Below the pieces are notes generated by a model that was not told the DNA's origin, did not search any database, and saw only the letters and a list, made by a program, of their open reading frames with translations. From positions 10,762 through 74,761 of the forward strand of contig CAZHYQ010000014.1 of assembly GCA_964536805.1 (NCBI GenBank): a DNA stretch of 64,000 nt, read 5' to 3'. The translations under genes and the position numbers were made by a program. Every line of letters begins with the position of its first letter. Position 1 is the first letter of the stretch. Below, piece by piece: positions 7,225 through 16,491 of this stretch. The DNA is from Longilinea sp964536805 (lineage in GTDB: Bacteria > Chloroflexota > Anaerolineae > Anaerolineales > Anaerolineaceae).

Positions 7225-8946
7225 TTAGTTGGTTAAAGTCGCCAGCCATTTCTTGTGCATATCGAGGCGGCGGGCTGGATCTTCTGGCAATAGGAGCGAC
7301 CTGCCGCGGGCATCGATGACTGCACCGCACAAACCGCCAACAATCTTGAAACTGCCGCCGTTTTTCCGGCGCGGATCGACCTCGGTGCGGTTAAGGGGTT
7401 CGAGGTGAATGCGGGCAACATGGCCGGGTTTTAAAGGGAGTTTTATCAAGGCGCCTTGTTTTACCTCCAAACGCATCTCTTCGCCCTGTTCGACTTCCAG
7501 CCGGACCTTGAGAATGGGCGTGCCGTAACGGGAATCGCTGATGGGGCTGATGACAGTGCCTAAATTCTGAAAGGCAGATTCGAGCACTTGCACGGGCAGG
7601 ATGGAATTGAGTTGTGCAATTGCGCCCAAAGCCCCCAATAGACCATGAGGGTCGGATAAGACGATTCCGATTCCAACGGGTTGGATGCCATCGAGCACTG
7701 CCAACATGGCTTGCCCTGGCAAAGGGAGCTGTGAAAAGAAACCGCCGCTGACAACGATGGGTTCGAATGAATGAGGGGATGTCGTGCGTTGATTCTGTAA
7801 ATGATTAGCGCTCAGGCGGAGAATCTGGCGCGCCATGGCCTCTTCAATAGCAAGGCCTTCTTCGGTAATTGGAATGGTGTGAGGGAAGAGACTTTTTTGA
7901 TAAAGGTAATCGCGCAATTCATCCTGCGGAACATGAAGGTTTAGCCAGGATTCGATTTCATCGATGCGTGAAACCTCCAGGGCTGAACGTAAACCGTATC
8001 CCATGCCGTATGGCAATACGTCCAGCAGAAGCTTTCCGCCCTGACCAACTGCGAGGGTGGTCGATGCAGATCCCAGATCAATGCCCAAAACGCCTTTTTG
8101 AGCGTCATAAATATGGCTGAGAAATCGGATCATGCGCCCAAACGCCTGGGAAGTTGGAATTGGCGGCAGGTTGGCGTTGGCTGCCAGCGATTGCAGTCCG
8201 CCGATGTGGTTTTGCCGGATTTGCATCACCATTTGCCCCAGTACTTGTTGAGCCGGACTAAGGTCTTCAAAATCGATGGAAGGCCGAATGTTGGGGGCTA
8301 TTTGGGTGGTGGCATGCTTTTCAAGGATTTCTTTGATCTTGCGGGCCAAGGATTGATTGCCTGCGTATAAAATTTGCGGACGTTTTTCCGTGGGCGTAAC
8401 CCGGCACACCAGAGAAATCAACTCGACCATTTTTCCGATCGAACGAGTTGCGCCTCTTTCCGTGCCGCCCGCCAGAATGATGAGATCTGGCGAGACGCGC
8501 AAAATGGCGTCCATTTGGACTTCAGCTTTACGCCGGTCATTTAGACCAATACTTTCCACAATTTTTCCGCAGGTGGATGCGGCTAACCGGTTGGCGCTAT
8601 CGACGGAAACATCGTCAAGCAGGCCCATTGTGACGATTCGCAATTCTGGGCCGACAGATGAGATGATCACCAGACGGTCGACCCCGTCGCCGTTAGGGTA
8701 GGTTGGAACAATAATGCGTGATTCGAGATCCGTGAAAACCCGGCCGGTCACTTCCTGCAATTGCAATACGGCCGTATGGACGCCCTCGCGGACATCCTGG
8801 TAAGGCGTGTTGGCTGTGGTGGCTGCCATGCTCGAGGCGACGAACCGGTACTGCCCGTCAACCACATCGAAAAGCAAAGCCCTTGTGTGCAATGTGCCGA
8901 GGTCCAGCACCAGTACGGATTCAGCATCTACGAGTGAAGTTGTCAT
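7225..8946 (-). CDS. MutL/GlmL-family ASKHA ATPase (orphan)
   Basis: 573 residues with two actin/Hsp70-type phosphate motifs, VLDLGTLHTRALLFD near residue 15 and LGIDLGSASTTLAVG near 290, plus LIILAGGTERGA and IVVSGGFFSQL. This matches the MutL/GlmL family, first described as the accessory protein of adenosylcobalamin-dependent glutamate mutase. The mutase subunits (mutS/glmS, mutE/glmE) are not nearby. Instead it is embedded among membrane and zinc-ribbon proteins, so the function here is probably different, perhaps an ATP-driven switch of a membrane complex. It is 14 nt from the upstream membrane-protein gene. Confidence 0.75.
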   Translation of the reverse strand: MTTSLVDAESVLVLDLGTLHTRALLFDVVDGQYRFVASSMAATTANTPYQDVREGVHTAVLQLQEVTGRVFTDLESRIIVPTYPNGDGVDRLVIISSVGPELRIVTMGLLDDVSVDSANRLAASTCGKIVESIGLNDRRKAEVQMDAILRVSPDLIILAGGTERGATRSIGKMVELISLVCRVTPTEKRPQILYAGNQSLARKIKEILEKHATTQIAPNIRPSIDFEDLSPAQQVLGQMVMQIRQNHIGGLQSLAANANLPPIPTSQAFGRMIRFLSHIYDAQKGVLGIDLGSASTTLAVGQGGKLLLDVLPYGMGYGLRSALEVSRIDEIESWLNLHVPQDELRDYLYQKSLFPHTIPITEEGLAIEEAMARQILRLSANHLQNQRTTSPHSFEPIVVSGGFFSQLPLPGQAMLAVLDGIQPVGIGIVLSDPHGLLGALGAIAQLNSILPVQVLESAFQNLGTVISPISDSRYGTPILKVRLEVEQGEEMRLEVKQGALIKLPLKPGHVARIHLEPLNRTEVDPRRKNGGSFKIVGGLCGAVIDARGRSLLLPEDPARRLDMHKKWLATLTN

Positions 8947-8960
8947 GACAGTTTTTTTAC

Positions 8961-9620
8961 TTAGAAACGGAATGCAGTCAAAAGGAAGGCCAGTCGTTCG
9001 ACCAGCGCAGCAATGGACGATCCAAAAACTCCGGCAAGCAATGCGCCAAAGGTAATGGCAATGAAGGCTTGTCCCAATTTCCCCGCCGTCTCGACAAATT
9101 GTGAACGTTGAACGCTCTGGTTAGCCTGGACTCTTGCCGAGAATTGGAAATAAAACAGAGCAGCCAACGTTCCGATCAATATGAATCCTCCCTCGGCAAG
9201 TTGCGAAACCAAATTTCCCGATCCCGCGGCTGTTCTTAAACTGAAAGGGGCAATCAAGGCGTTTGTCTGGGCGACCAATGTGCCCATGACGGCTCCGCCA
9301 ATCGCAACAGCCGCGCCGGCACCGACCAGGTAGGCCATGGAGAAATTGCCAAGGAAAGATAATCGCGGAAAAAGTTTGGCAATCAGTAATACGGATAGGA
9401 TCAATGGAATGAAGGTAAGGTATTCACCACGCAGAATTGGCAGGATCAACTTAGACCAAATTACCTGGTAAATTGCAATCACGGCTACGGCACCGGAAGC
9501 CAAACCCACGAAAAGGTAAGAGACCAATCTGAAGAGCGGATTATCGCCCAAGATCAGGCTAAGAACCAGCAAAGTGAGCACGAAGCCAACAACGGTCCAG
9601 ATCAGATCAGCGGTTTGCAT
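8961..9620 (-). CDS. Polytopic membrane protein of the MutL operon
   Basis: 219 residues, about six or seven hydrophobic segments with short loops; no recognised family. The loop around residues 155-175 (RVQANQSVQRSQFVETAGKL) is basic and probably cytosolic. It is spaced 3 nt from the upstream zinc-ribbon gene and 14 nt from the downstream MutL-like gene, so it belongs to the same transcript. It could be the membrane core of a complex with these partners; this is inference from context. Confidence 0.65.
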   Translation of the reverse strand: MQTADLIWTVVGFVLTLLVLSLILGDNPLFRLVSYLFVGLASGAVAVIAIYQVIWSKLILPILRGEYLTFIPLILSVLLIAKLFPRLSFLGNFSMAYLVGAGAAVAIGGAVMGTLVAQTNALIAPFSLRTAAGSGNLVSQLAEGGFILIGTLAALFYFQFSARVQANQSVQRSQFVETAGKLGQAFIAITFGALLAGVFGSSIAALVERLAFLLTAFRF

Positions 9621-9623
9621 CCG

Positions 9624-12278
9624 TTAAGCCCCTTTTTCTGCTTTTCCGCGCGAAATCGATGTAATGATGGCAGAGACCAATCCGCCAACCAGAATAAGCA
9701 AGGCAGTCAATAGCATGGCGTATTGGTAAGGGGTACGCAATGCCGTGGCGGTGCCGCTGCTTTGAACCAACCCCTCATATCCTGCGGCGCCAGAAATGCC
9801 CGTGATGATACCCTTAATTTGGCCGGAATTGTAGTATGGCAGCAATAAGGGAGCGGCTTGCGCGCTGCTGATCATCAACAAGGGTTTGGAAGCCAGAGCA
9901 GGCTGCACCTGTTCGACCCAGTTGCGTCCTTTATCGGGATCGTCTGTGAGAACGATGACTGCAGCAAAATCCTTCAGGCTGGAAACGCCGGCTAATACCC
10001 CATTGTTCCAGGATGAAAGCTGTCCCTGCAATGTGGCCGGTGCTGCCTGGGCAGGAGCCATGCTGAAGCTCTGCAGGCCAGTGCTGCCGCCTGCCAGATA
10101 ACCCAGATTGGCAACCTGCTCCGGCTTGAAGCCAGCCTTTTCAATCAGGGTTTGCGCCATGATTGGTCCGGTCGGTGAGGTGGATATGACAGTCAGGCGG
10201 ATGCCCCGGTCAGCAAGCTGTTTTAGTGCTGCCTCAGAAGCAGTCTGCATCTCGCCGGATAACCCGGGCTCATATTCAACCGCCAGTAAAACCGGCGAAC
10301 CTGGGGGCAGGATACTTTCATCGCCCAGGACCTGCTCGAATGCCACCAATTCCTGGGGCAGAATATCCGATGCGGGCAGGGTGGGGAGAAGGTTGAGCAT
10401 GGGAAGAATGATGACCATGATGAGGAGCGCAGCCACCAGGAGGCGTAGAATCCGCCGCGGCGTTTCTCCCCGCTCTGCCGGAATCAGTTGAGCTTGCGCT
10501 TCATCGCTAATCAAACTTTCGATTAGCGAAGCATGGACGCGTTGTTTTTCACTTACCCGCAACTTGACTGAATAAATCGGAGGTTTGATGTACTGTCCAA
10601 CCAAATCTTCAGTGGGAAGCACTCCCGTGAGTCCGGCCAGTGGACCGGCTTTCTCGACGTGTTTTTCATCAGTCGGGGTCTGCTTTGGAGCAACCATTTC
10701 AATCGGTCGCATGGATTGCAGCCAGGTGGGCATATCTGCAGCTTCAAGGGGTTGATCACCCCCGGCTGGCGGCTGGCTTGCCCCTGCCGGAATGGCAGGC
10801 GTGGCCAGGCTGCTTTCATCCAGCCACTCCTCCAGATCGCTGCCTGCGAATGGCGACGGTCCAGCCGTGCTGCCAGTGTCCTCCGCTGGAGGAAACGACG
10901 GCTCGTCATTTGGCGAGCTGGATGAGGCATTATCCGCTTGATTCAACCAATCGGGCAGATTCGCTGCCGCAAACGGCAATGACTCACCCGATTCTTCATG
11001 ATTGCCGAGGCCGGCATCAGCCGGGATGCTCAAAGACTGCCATGAAAAACCTGCTTCTTGAGGTTCTTCTGAAATTGGCGCCACAGGTTCAAGAGGAGAT
11101 TCGGGCTTTTCTTCTGGGGTGAAATTCTTCAACCAATCCGGAACAGCCTCGCCAGAAACAGCCTGTGATTCACTACTTGATTCTTCGGATGGTTCGGTTT
11201 CAGCCTGAGGTTGTTCTGCAGCATGATCGGAAAGACCGCTCAACCAATCGGCAGTTTCACCGGTGGATTGCGCCGGTGGAGGTTCGATGGGAGCAACGGG
11301 TTGTTCCTGGTTGGATGAAGTCTCATCCGCGGCGAATTTCTTAAGCCAATCGGTTGTTTCATCCGCCTGATCTGATGCCGGCAGATCGGCTGGCAAGCCG
11401 TTATTCCAGGATAAACCATCTTTTTCTTCGAGGGATGAATCCGCGCTTTCCAGCGATTCGGGCTGACCATTGCCAGGTACTTCTACGGCGCGCAGACTGC
11501 TCATCCAATCGATTTCATCTCCGGCTGGAGATTTTCCTTCGCTCATTGACTCGGCTGTTGTTCCAGTGGCAGCCTGAAGACCCGCCAACCAATCCTCATT
11601 CGATCCTGACTCTGAGGGCTGGTCGCTGGTCGGTTGCGAAAACTTGCTGAGCCAATCCTGATTATCATCCACTGGCGATGTTGGAGCCGCAGCAGGCGGC
11701 TCATCCTCGCCGAACCGACTGGCCCAATCCGGTGACGGCTCGATTGAACTATCACTGGATGGTATATTCGATTTCAACGCTTCCAGGTTTGCCATCCAAT
11801 CGGGTAAATCGGCCTGGGAATCTTCGGAGGTGGAACTGTCAGTAGCAGGTTCTTGCGATCCTGCCGGTACCGTGCCGCTGGGGGAATCGGGATCACGCAG
11901 GCTGTGCAACCAATCCTCGTCTGGGGAGGGAGTTGAGCCCGGTGTTTCACCGCCAGCAGGCTGCTGTAAATTGCTCATCCAGTCGTTCTCGTCTTGAACC
12001 GGCGAATTCGGGTTGGCTTTTACTGGTTCGCTCTGGCTACGCTGGCGAATGCGCTGCAACCATTCGGGAATATCCTCATTAGGCTGGGCTTCCTGGTTAG
12101 CCTTGGCGGTTGTTTCCGGTTCTTCCCAGGCTTCCGTTTTTGACCCGCCGCGCAGATCGTCCAGCCAGCTGATCGATTCGTCCAATAAGGGCTGGCCGCA
12201 ATTCTTGCAAAGAACTGCATCAGCAGGGTTTAGAGTTTGGCAATTGGAGCAGCGTATATCGGCCATGGGCTTATCCAC
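9624..12278 (-). CDS. Zinc-ribbon membrane protein with a long array of acidic Trp motifs
   Basis: The N-terminus holds a zinc ribbon (CSNCQTLNPADAVLCKNCGQ). Residues about 30-560 are low-complexity and acidic, punctuated by around 16 copies of a short motif of the form D/E-W-L/M-x-x-L/F (for example EWLQRI, DWMSNL, DWLHSL, DWLSKF, DWLAGL, DWLKKF, DWLSGL, DWLKNF). A membrane segment follows (about 611-635), then an extracytoplasmic alpha/beta domain (650-845, with LTVISTSPTG and AAVIVLTDDP) and a second membrane segment (848-873). The tail ends KAEKGA. The start could be the second Met (MADIRC). It overlaps the upstream gene by 8 nt. The array looks like a multivalent docking platform. Confidence 0.7.
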   Translation of the reverse strand: MDKPMADIRCSNCQTLNPADAVLCKNCGQPLLDESISWLDDLRGGSKTEAWEEPETTAKANQEAQPNEDIPEWLQRIRQRSQSEPVKANPNSPVQDENDWMSNLQQPAGGETPGSTPSPDEDWLHSLRDPDSPSGTVPAGSQEPATDSSTSEDSQADLPDWMANLEALKSNIPSSDSSIEPSPDWASRFGEDEPPAAAPTSPVDDNQDWLSKFSQPTSDQPSESGSNEDWLAGLQAATGTTAESMSEGKSPAGDEIDWMSSLRAVEVPGNGQPESLESADSSLEEKDGLSWNNGLPADLPASDQADETTDWLKKFAADETSSNQEQPVAPIEPPPAQSTGETADWLSGLSDHAAEQPQAETEPSEESSSESQAVSGEAVPDWLKNFTPEEKPESPLEPVAPISEEPQEAGFSWQSLSIPADAGLGNHEESGESLPFAAANLPDWLNQADNASSSSPNDEPSFPPAEDTGSTAGPSPFAGSDLEEWLDESSLATPAIPAGASQPPAGGDQPLEAADMPTWLQSMRPIEMVAPKQTPTDEKHVEKAGPLAGLTGVLPTEDLVGQYIKPPIYSVKLRVSEKQRVHASLIESLISDEAQAQLIPAERGETPRRILRLLVAALLIMVIILPMLNLLPTLPASDILPQELVAFEQVLGDESILPPGSPVLLAVEYEPGLSGEMQTASEAALKQLADRGIRLTVISTSPTGPIMAQTLIEKAGFKPEQVANLGYLAGGSTGLQSFSMAPAQAAPATLQGQLSSWNNGVLAGVSSLKDFAAVIVLTDDPDKGRNWVEQVQPALASKPLLMISSAQAAPLLLPYYNSGQIKGIITGISGAAGYEGLVQSSGTATALRTPYQYAMLLTALLILVGGLVSAIITSISRGKAEKGA

Positions 12279-12888
12279 TGTAAGGGCGGTCAGCGCCCAG
12301 TAAGATGCGTAAACCGGTGGTCAGGCCGCCCAGCGCAATGCCGAGTAAAATGCCTCGCGCCCCGGCAATGGGAAGCATGTTGATGGCCCCCAGTACATTT
12401 CGCAGCAGCGGAAGCTGTGACCCGAAGGACAGGAACCCGCTTCCGATGATCAGAAAAACGACCGTGCTGATGACAAAAAGCACAGCCATCCAACCTTTCC
12501 TTCGCTTGAAAAGCCGCAAGCTGGCATAAGTCAAACTGACGGCCAAAACCGCCATCAGGCTGGCTTCGATGGGAATTTGGATGGAAGTAATGATGTTATG
12601 AAAAATGCTGGAAGCCGGACCAAGCACAATTCCAACGAGGAACGTTGCCAGGAATGCCAGGATGAGGAAAATGCTGTAACGGTCAGGTTCGCGCTGGTCG
12701 CGCAACTTGCGAGTGTGTACCATGATCAAATTGATGATCGCGACCAATGATGCCACCCCAGCCAGGCCAATGGCCCAATCCAATAAATAGGTGCGGACAT
12801 TGGTAAGAACGCCGAGCGGAATAAAGTAACCAACCAGGATCGTCAAGCCAACGGCAATGGCGATGGCTGTAGCGACGGGATTTCTCAT
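12271..12888 (-). CDS. Polytopic membrane protein of the MutL operon
   Basis: 205 residues with about six hydrophobic segments. Between segments 2 and 3 lies a charged loop (HTRKLRDQREPDRYS). The C-terminal part is glycine-rich (GARGILLGIALGGLTTGLRILLG). No family recognised. It overlaps both neighbours (4 nt upstream, 8 nt downstream), a tight arrangement that suggests coupled translation and a shared complex. Confidence 0.65.
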   Translation of the reverse strand: MRNPVATAIAIAVGLTILVGYFIPLGVLTNVRTYLLDWAIGLAGVASLVAIINLIMVHTRKLRDQREPDRYSIFLILAFLATFLVGIVLGPASSIFHNIITSIQIPIEASLMAVLAVSLTYASLRLFKRRKGWMAVLFVISTVVFLIIGSGFLSFGSQLPLLRNVLGAINMLPIAGARGILLGIALGGLTTGLRILLGADRPYSG

Positions 12889-13634
12889 AACACCCCCACC
12901 ATTTTAAGGATCGCTCCGACCAATATGGCGCCGGTCAAGACCCAGCGCAGTACATCTTGAGCGCGAACGCTGGCATTATATATAGTGCCAGCCTGCAAGT
13001 AAGCCGGGATGGCATACAGCTCTTCGCCAATTAACGGTTCCTGTGCAGTCGCCCATAAAACTGCCTGAGCGGGCAGAGAATCGCTGGAAGCAAGGGTAAA
13101 AGAGGATTGCTGGCCGGCTTCATCTGTGACAATGCCGATCTCGGGGCCAAAATTGCCAATCAGTAGGTGGGTTGATACGTGCTCGTTGCGTGCCACGGGT
13201 AACATGCCGGCGATATACGAGAACGGCGTAGGACCTGCCAACCGGCCGCGATCAGGATCGTATTGTTCCGCGGCGTTCGCAATCCGGTAGGAAGCGTGGA
13301 GACTGTCCTGGCTGAGAATGGCGAGGCTGCCGTTGCCGGATGTAGCGATGGTGGGGCGATCGCTGGCAGTACTCAGACGGGCAATGCGCTCCAGAGTGGT
13401 CAGGCCAACCAGAGCAGACGAATTATTGCTGCTCAACAAATCGCCCTTACCCAGCGATATATGCAGGCGGGTGCCTTGTTCCACAGCCAGGCCAATTCCA
13501 CGGCGCAGGCGCTGAAAAGCAGGGATAGGACGGAAGACGGGTTTTGTCTTGTTCATCCTCGGGAGGGAAAAGAAGGCGATTAAACCTAATCCAACCACCA
13601 CGATGAACAGGCCAGCGATGCTTTCAATGCTCAT
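12885..13634 (-). CDS. DUF6754-like membrane-anchored protein
   Basis: A single N-terminal membrane segment (about 5-24), a soluble domain of about 200 residues, and a second hydrophobic segment near the C-terminus (230-248). The soluble part has FRPIPAFQRLRRGIGLAVEQGTRLHISLGKG and TIATSGNGSLAILSQDSLHASY, which I recall as typical of the DUF6754 family; the function is unknown. Stop and start overlap with both neighbours (TAATG on one side, ATGA-type on the other). Confidence 0.65.
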   Translation of the reverse strand: MSIESIAGLFIVVVGLGLIAFFSLPRMNKTKPVFRPIPAFQRLRRGIGLAVEQGTRLHISLGKGDLLSSNNSSALVGLTTLERIARLSTASDRPTIATSGNGSLAILSQDSLHASYRIANAAEQYDPDRGRLAGPTPFSYIAGMLPVARNEHVSTHLLIGNFGPEIGIVTDEAGQQSSFTLASSDSLPAQAVLWATAQEPLIGEELYAIPAYLQAGTIYNASVRAQDVLRWVLTGAILVGAILKMVGVL

Positions 13635-13885
13635 TACTGGACTTCCTCCTTACGGATAAATGCGGCAAAGGACCGGCTTTCAGTTTCATTTTCCAGCAGG
13701 TTTGCAAAAGCCTGCCATTTTTGGCTGCTGCCGCCGCCGAGAAGCGGCTGTCCAAGGTAAACCAACTGTGCAAAAAGGATTTTGAGCGGGCCGGTTGTTT
13801 CGAGTAGCGATGCAAATGGTTCACCCATCCCCCACCGGTGCAAGAATCGAACCCAAACCGGCCAATAGGTACGGTCTGCCTGCAT
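13634..13885 (-). CDS. Small conserved protein, first gene of the MutL operon
   Basis: 83 residues, no membrane segment, no recognised family; Trp-rich N-terminus (TYWPVWVRFLHRWGMGEPF). The ATG follows a TATACT box by exactly 6 nt, so this is read as the first, leaderless cistron. It shares one base with the next start. Confidence 0.6.
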   Translation of the reverse strand: MQADRTYWPVWVRFLHRWGMGEPFASLLETTGPLKILFAQLVYLGQPLLGGGSSQKWQAFANLLENETESRSFAAFIRKEEVQ

Positions 13886-13891
13886 GGTAAC

Positions 13892-13897
13892 AGTATA
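13892..13897 (-). promoter_or_regulatory. -10 element TATACT of the leaderless MutL-operon promoter
   Basis: On the minus strand TATACT, then GTTACC, then ATG at 13885. The -35 region is weak. Confidence 0.55.
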
Positions 13898-13933
13898 GCA
13901 CAGAAGAATTCAGAAATATATACGCAAGAACTT

Positions 13934-14674
13934 TTATTCTGTTTTTTTCCACAATGCTTTTCCGCCGCCTTGGGAATAATATTCAGCCAGAGAAACCTTC
14001 ATCTCTTCCAGGTCGCTCCATAACGAGGTGATTTGGGAGGCGTAACAGGCGATGGCTGTTTCCCAGGCCGTTAGCGCTGCTTTGGAAACAGGAAATTTTA
14101 TTTTCCGCCATATTGGATCGAGATAACGAGATATATCTGCCTTGGGACGGGCGGAATAAGGAAAATCGGCATAAAAATACACCTTGGGTCTGGCCAGCAA
14201 ACCGGCTGCACGAACCAGGCGGTGATCGATGTGATCACCAATTGAAAGCGGGATGACCAATCTGCTGTTGCGGGGCAAACGCGCCGCAATCAAGGCGCCG
14301 ATTTGTTCTATCAGGGTTTGTTCCCCGGCAGGAATGGGCTGCCAAAGGTCGGCTTCGCCGTTCACCAACGGGCTTCCGTCAGGCAAGCGGCGGTAAATGC
14401 AATCCGGTAGGTCAAAATGAACAGCCTGTACTGCAAACACCTCACAGGCTTGCAGATCTTCAGTACGCCGGGCAGCCAGGGAGTTTTGTCCCGTTTGCCA
14501 CCGCTCTTCCAGGCTTAATGCAAAGGGCGGTCTGCCACCTGCTGGCGGATCTCCAGCGAAGATACTCCAGATTTCAACCATGTTGCCTGCCCGAACTTGC
14601 GACCAAATCATGCCGCCGCAGGAAAGTGCAGCGTCGTCAAGGTGGGGCGAAAGGTAAATCCAGTGAAGGCTCAT
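13934..14674 (-). CDS. PIG-L/LmbE-family deacetylase
   Basis: A zinc-dependent N-acetyl-sugar deacetylase fold. The N-terminal metal motif is SPHLDDAALSCGG (PHxDDA), and the third ligand is probably in GDHIDHRLV near residue 150. At 246 residues it is normal for the family. Members deacetylate GlcNAc-type substrates in glycan or thiol biosynthesis; the substrate is not evident. The start is 8 nt after the stop of the upstream secreted-protein gene, so the two are likely one operon. Confidence 0.85.
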   Translation of the reverse strand: MSLHWIYLSPHLDDAALSCGGMIWSQVRAGNMVEIWSIFAGDPPAGGRPPFALSLEERWQTGQNSLAARRTEDLQACEVFAVQAVHFDLPDCIYRRLPDGSPLVNGEADLWQPIPAGEQTLIEQIGALIAARLPRNSRLVIPLSIGDHIDHRLVRAAGLLARPKVYFYADFPYSARPKADISRYLDPIWRKIKFPVSKAALTAWETAIACYASQITSLWSDLEEMKVSLAEYYSQGGGKALWKKTE

Positions 14675-14682
14675 CGCCGTAC

Positions 14683-15699
14683 TTATCGCGCCAGACCTGA
14701 ATTTGGATCGACCATCAAACTGGAAACATCGACCGCTTCAAAATCGGAACCTTTGAGCGAATCGATATTATGCAATACATCATTGTCCCAACGCTCGTCA
14801 GGAACCCCGGATACGTACCAGGAACTGCCGTTATCCGCCAGGATGATGCCGTAGGTTTTCATCGCCTGTAAAATCACCTGAACTTGCGGTTCATACGGGC
14901 TGATATTAAACGAGGCTTTCAGGCGGAAGCGTTGACCCATGGGAGGATACTGCGATCCAGTGAGGGAAGATGCGAAGTGACGGGCAGGCCAAACATAAGC
15001 ACGCCGGGTTTGCGGCGCGGTGAAGCGAATGGCGTGCAAAATTTTGCCAGAGGCTACTTCGTCGTAGCGAACCAGGCCAGGCAAGATTGGCAGCCCGGCA
15101 GCGTCAGCCGATGTCCAGCCGGCAGGCCGTAGCGCGTTCGAATTCAAGTCATAGATCGCGCCTGAACCAGCCTGCCAACCTTCTGACGTCAGGTACGCAC
15201 TATAGAGTTCATAAAGCATGCAAGTGCTGCGGTCCAGCATGAGAATGTGCCGGTCGCCGCTGCTGTTGGGGCCGCCTTCGATGTGCGGATTCAAAGGGAT
15301 CGGGTAGGGGCCAGGATCGGATTCGTCCTCGTAGTCGAAGGTTACGTTTACCTTGGGAACACTGGCATCGACCACATCATAAGGGATGCCAATCGGTCCG
15401 CCGTCCCATAATCCCGAGCCAAAATCCAGATGGAAATGCGTATTGGCGCCGATCGTCTGGATGTAAGCAGCCGAATTGGCGGCAACGGGCAAATTGTCAA
15501 CAGGCTTATTCCAAATATTGTCCGGCGGCAGCACAGGGCAGTTTTCAAGTCTTGGTCCAGTGCTATTTTGCTGTTGGACGATCGGAAGGTAAACTGTCCG
15601 GCTGTCGTCAGCAGCCACCAGGGGTGTTTTCTGAATGGAGGGGTTGGAAATCAGAATCAAAGCCACGATTAGAGCGATTGATTTATTTCTTGATTTCAT
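14683..15699 (-). CDS. Secreted protein of unknown function
   Basis: I place the start at the Met of MKSRNKSIALIVALIL, because TACAAT lies exactly 6 nt before it; a longer frame reaching 15795 crosses this promoter. The first ~30 residues form a signal peptide. The mature protein has LPPDNIWNKPVDNLP, HFHLDFGSGLWDGGPIGIPY, and HILMLDRSTCMLYELYSAY, a motif set seen in secreted proteins of environmental bacteria with no assigned function. No enzyme motif is certain. It is upstream of the PIG-L gene in a two-gene unit. Confidence 0.65.
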   Translation of the reverse strand: MKSRNKSIALIVALILISNPSIQKTPLVAADDSRTVYLPIVQQQNSTGPRLENCPVLPPDNIWNKPVDNLPVAANSAAYIQTIGANTHFHLDFGSGLWDGGPIGIPYDVVDASVPKVNVTFDYEDESDPGPYPIPLNPHIEGGPNSSGDRHILMLDRSTCMLYELYSAYLTSEGWQAGSGAIYDLNSNALRPAGWTSADAAGLPILPGLVRYDEVASGKILHAIRFTAPQTRRAYVWPARHFASSLTGSQYPPMGQRFRLKASFNISPYEPQVQVILQAMKTYGIILADNGSSWYVSGVPDERWDNDVLHNIDSLKGSDFEAVDVSSLMVDPNSGLAR

Positions 15700-15705
15700 T
15701 TTTCT

Positions 15706-15711
15706 ATTGTA
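15706..15711 (-). promoter_or_regulatory. -10 element TACAAT of a leaderless promoter
   Basis: Minus strand: TACAAT, AGAAAA, ATG at 15699. This decides the start of the secreted-protein gene. Confidence 0.55.
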
Positions 15712-15765
15712 ACAAATCAGGGAATTTTTTCGATCCACCGGCAGTGACCTGTTTGGTTCCACAGG

Positions 15766-15771
15766 TATAAT
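15766..15771 (+). promoter_or_regulatory. -10 element TATAAT of rsmG
   Basis: TATAAT is 9 nt before the ATG, leaving at most a few bases of leader. GTGACC at 15744-15749 could be a weak -35 with 16-nt spacing. Confidence 0.5.
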
Positions 15772-15780
15772 TAGGCTGGC

Positions 15781-16491
15781 ATGGAAAAATTGCATAAAGA
15801 AATCCAGTCGTTGCTTGGAATAAGCTTAACACAGCGGCAGATGGCCGCCTTCAAACGTTATGAGCAATTGCTCATGGAATGGAATGCCCGCATCAATCTT
15901 ACGGCGGTGCGGGATGAGGAAGGCGTGCGGATCAAACATTTTCTGGATTCGCTTTCCTGCCTGCAAATCTGGCACGAGAATCCCCCCGGCCGGCTGGTTG
16001 ATGTGGGAACGGGTGCGGGTTTCCCTGGCATCCCCCTGAAGGTCATACTGCCGGCGATGCAATTAACATTGGTTGAATCCGTTGGCAAGAAGGCCGATTT
16101 TTGCCGCCTGGTGGTACGGGAACTTGAACTTGAAAAAGTGCAGGTGATTCAAGTCCGCGCTGAAGAATTAGGACAGCAATCCGCCCACCGCGAGCAATAT
16201 GACTGGGCGGTGGCCCGGGCCGTGGCTAATTTGCCGGTTTTAGTGGAATATCTGCTGCCTCTGGTGAGGGTGGGAGGCGGCGTATTGGCGCAAAAAGGCG
16301 AGGGCGGTCCGGCGGAGGTGCAACAGGCTGAACGTGCCATCAAACTGCTGGGCGGTCGCGTCCGCATGCTAAAACCGGTATTGCTGCCGGGCATTGCCGA
16401 AGACCGTTACCTGGTGATCATCGATAAAATAGCGGGCACTCCGCCTCAATATCCCCGCCGGGTGGGCGTGGCCGCCAAGAAGGCATTGTAA
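15781..16491 (+). CDS. rsmG: 16S rRNA (guanine527-N7)-methyltransferase
   Basis: RsmG (GidB) methylates G527 of 16S rRNA; its loss gives low-level streptomycin resistance in other bacteria. At 236 residues it has the family length. The SAM-binding motif is VDVGTGAGFPGIPL (about 76-89), preceded by NARINLTAV and KHFLDSLS, both typical of the family, and followed by the acidic motif LVESVGKKADFC. It is convergent with recF, stop codons back to back. Confidence 0.95.
   Translation: MEKLHKEIQSLLGISLTQRQMAAFKRYEQLLMEWNARINLTAVRDEEGVRIKHFLDSLSCLQIWHENPPGRLVDVGTGAGFPGIPLKVILPAMQLTLVESVGKKADFCRLVVRELELEKVQVIQVRAEELGQQSAHREQYDWAVARAVANLPVLVEYLLPLVRVGGGVLAQKGEGGPAEVQQAERAIKLLGGRVRMLKPVLLPGIAEDRYLVIIDKIAGTPPQYPRRVGVAAKKAL

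Noticed and set aside
15700..15795. 32-codon N-terminal extension of the secreted protein
   Set aside because: It runs through the TACAAT promoter and would remove the signal peptide from the N-terminus.
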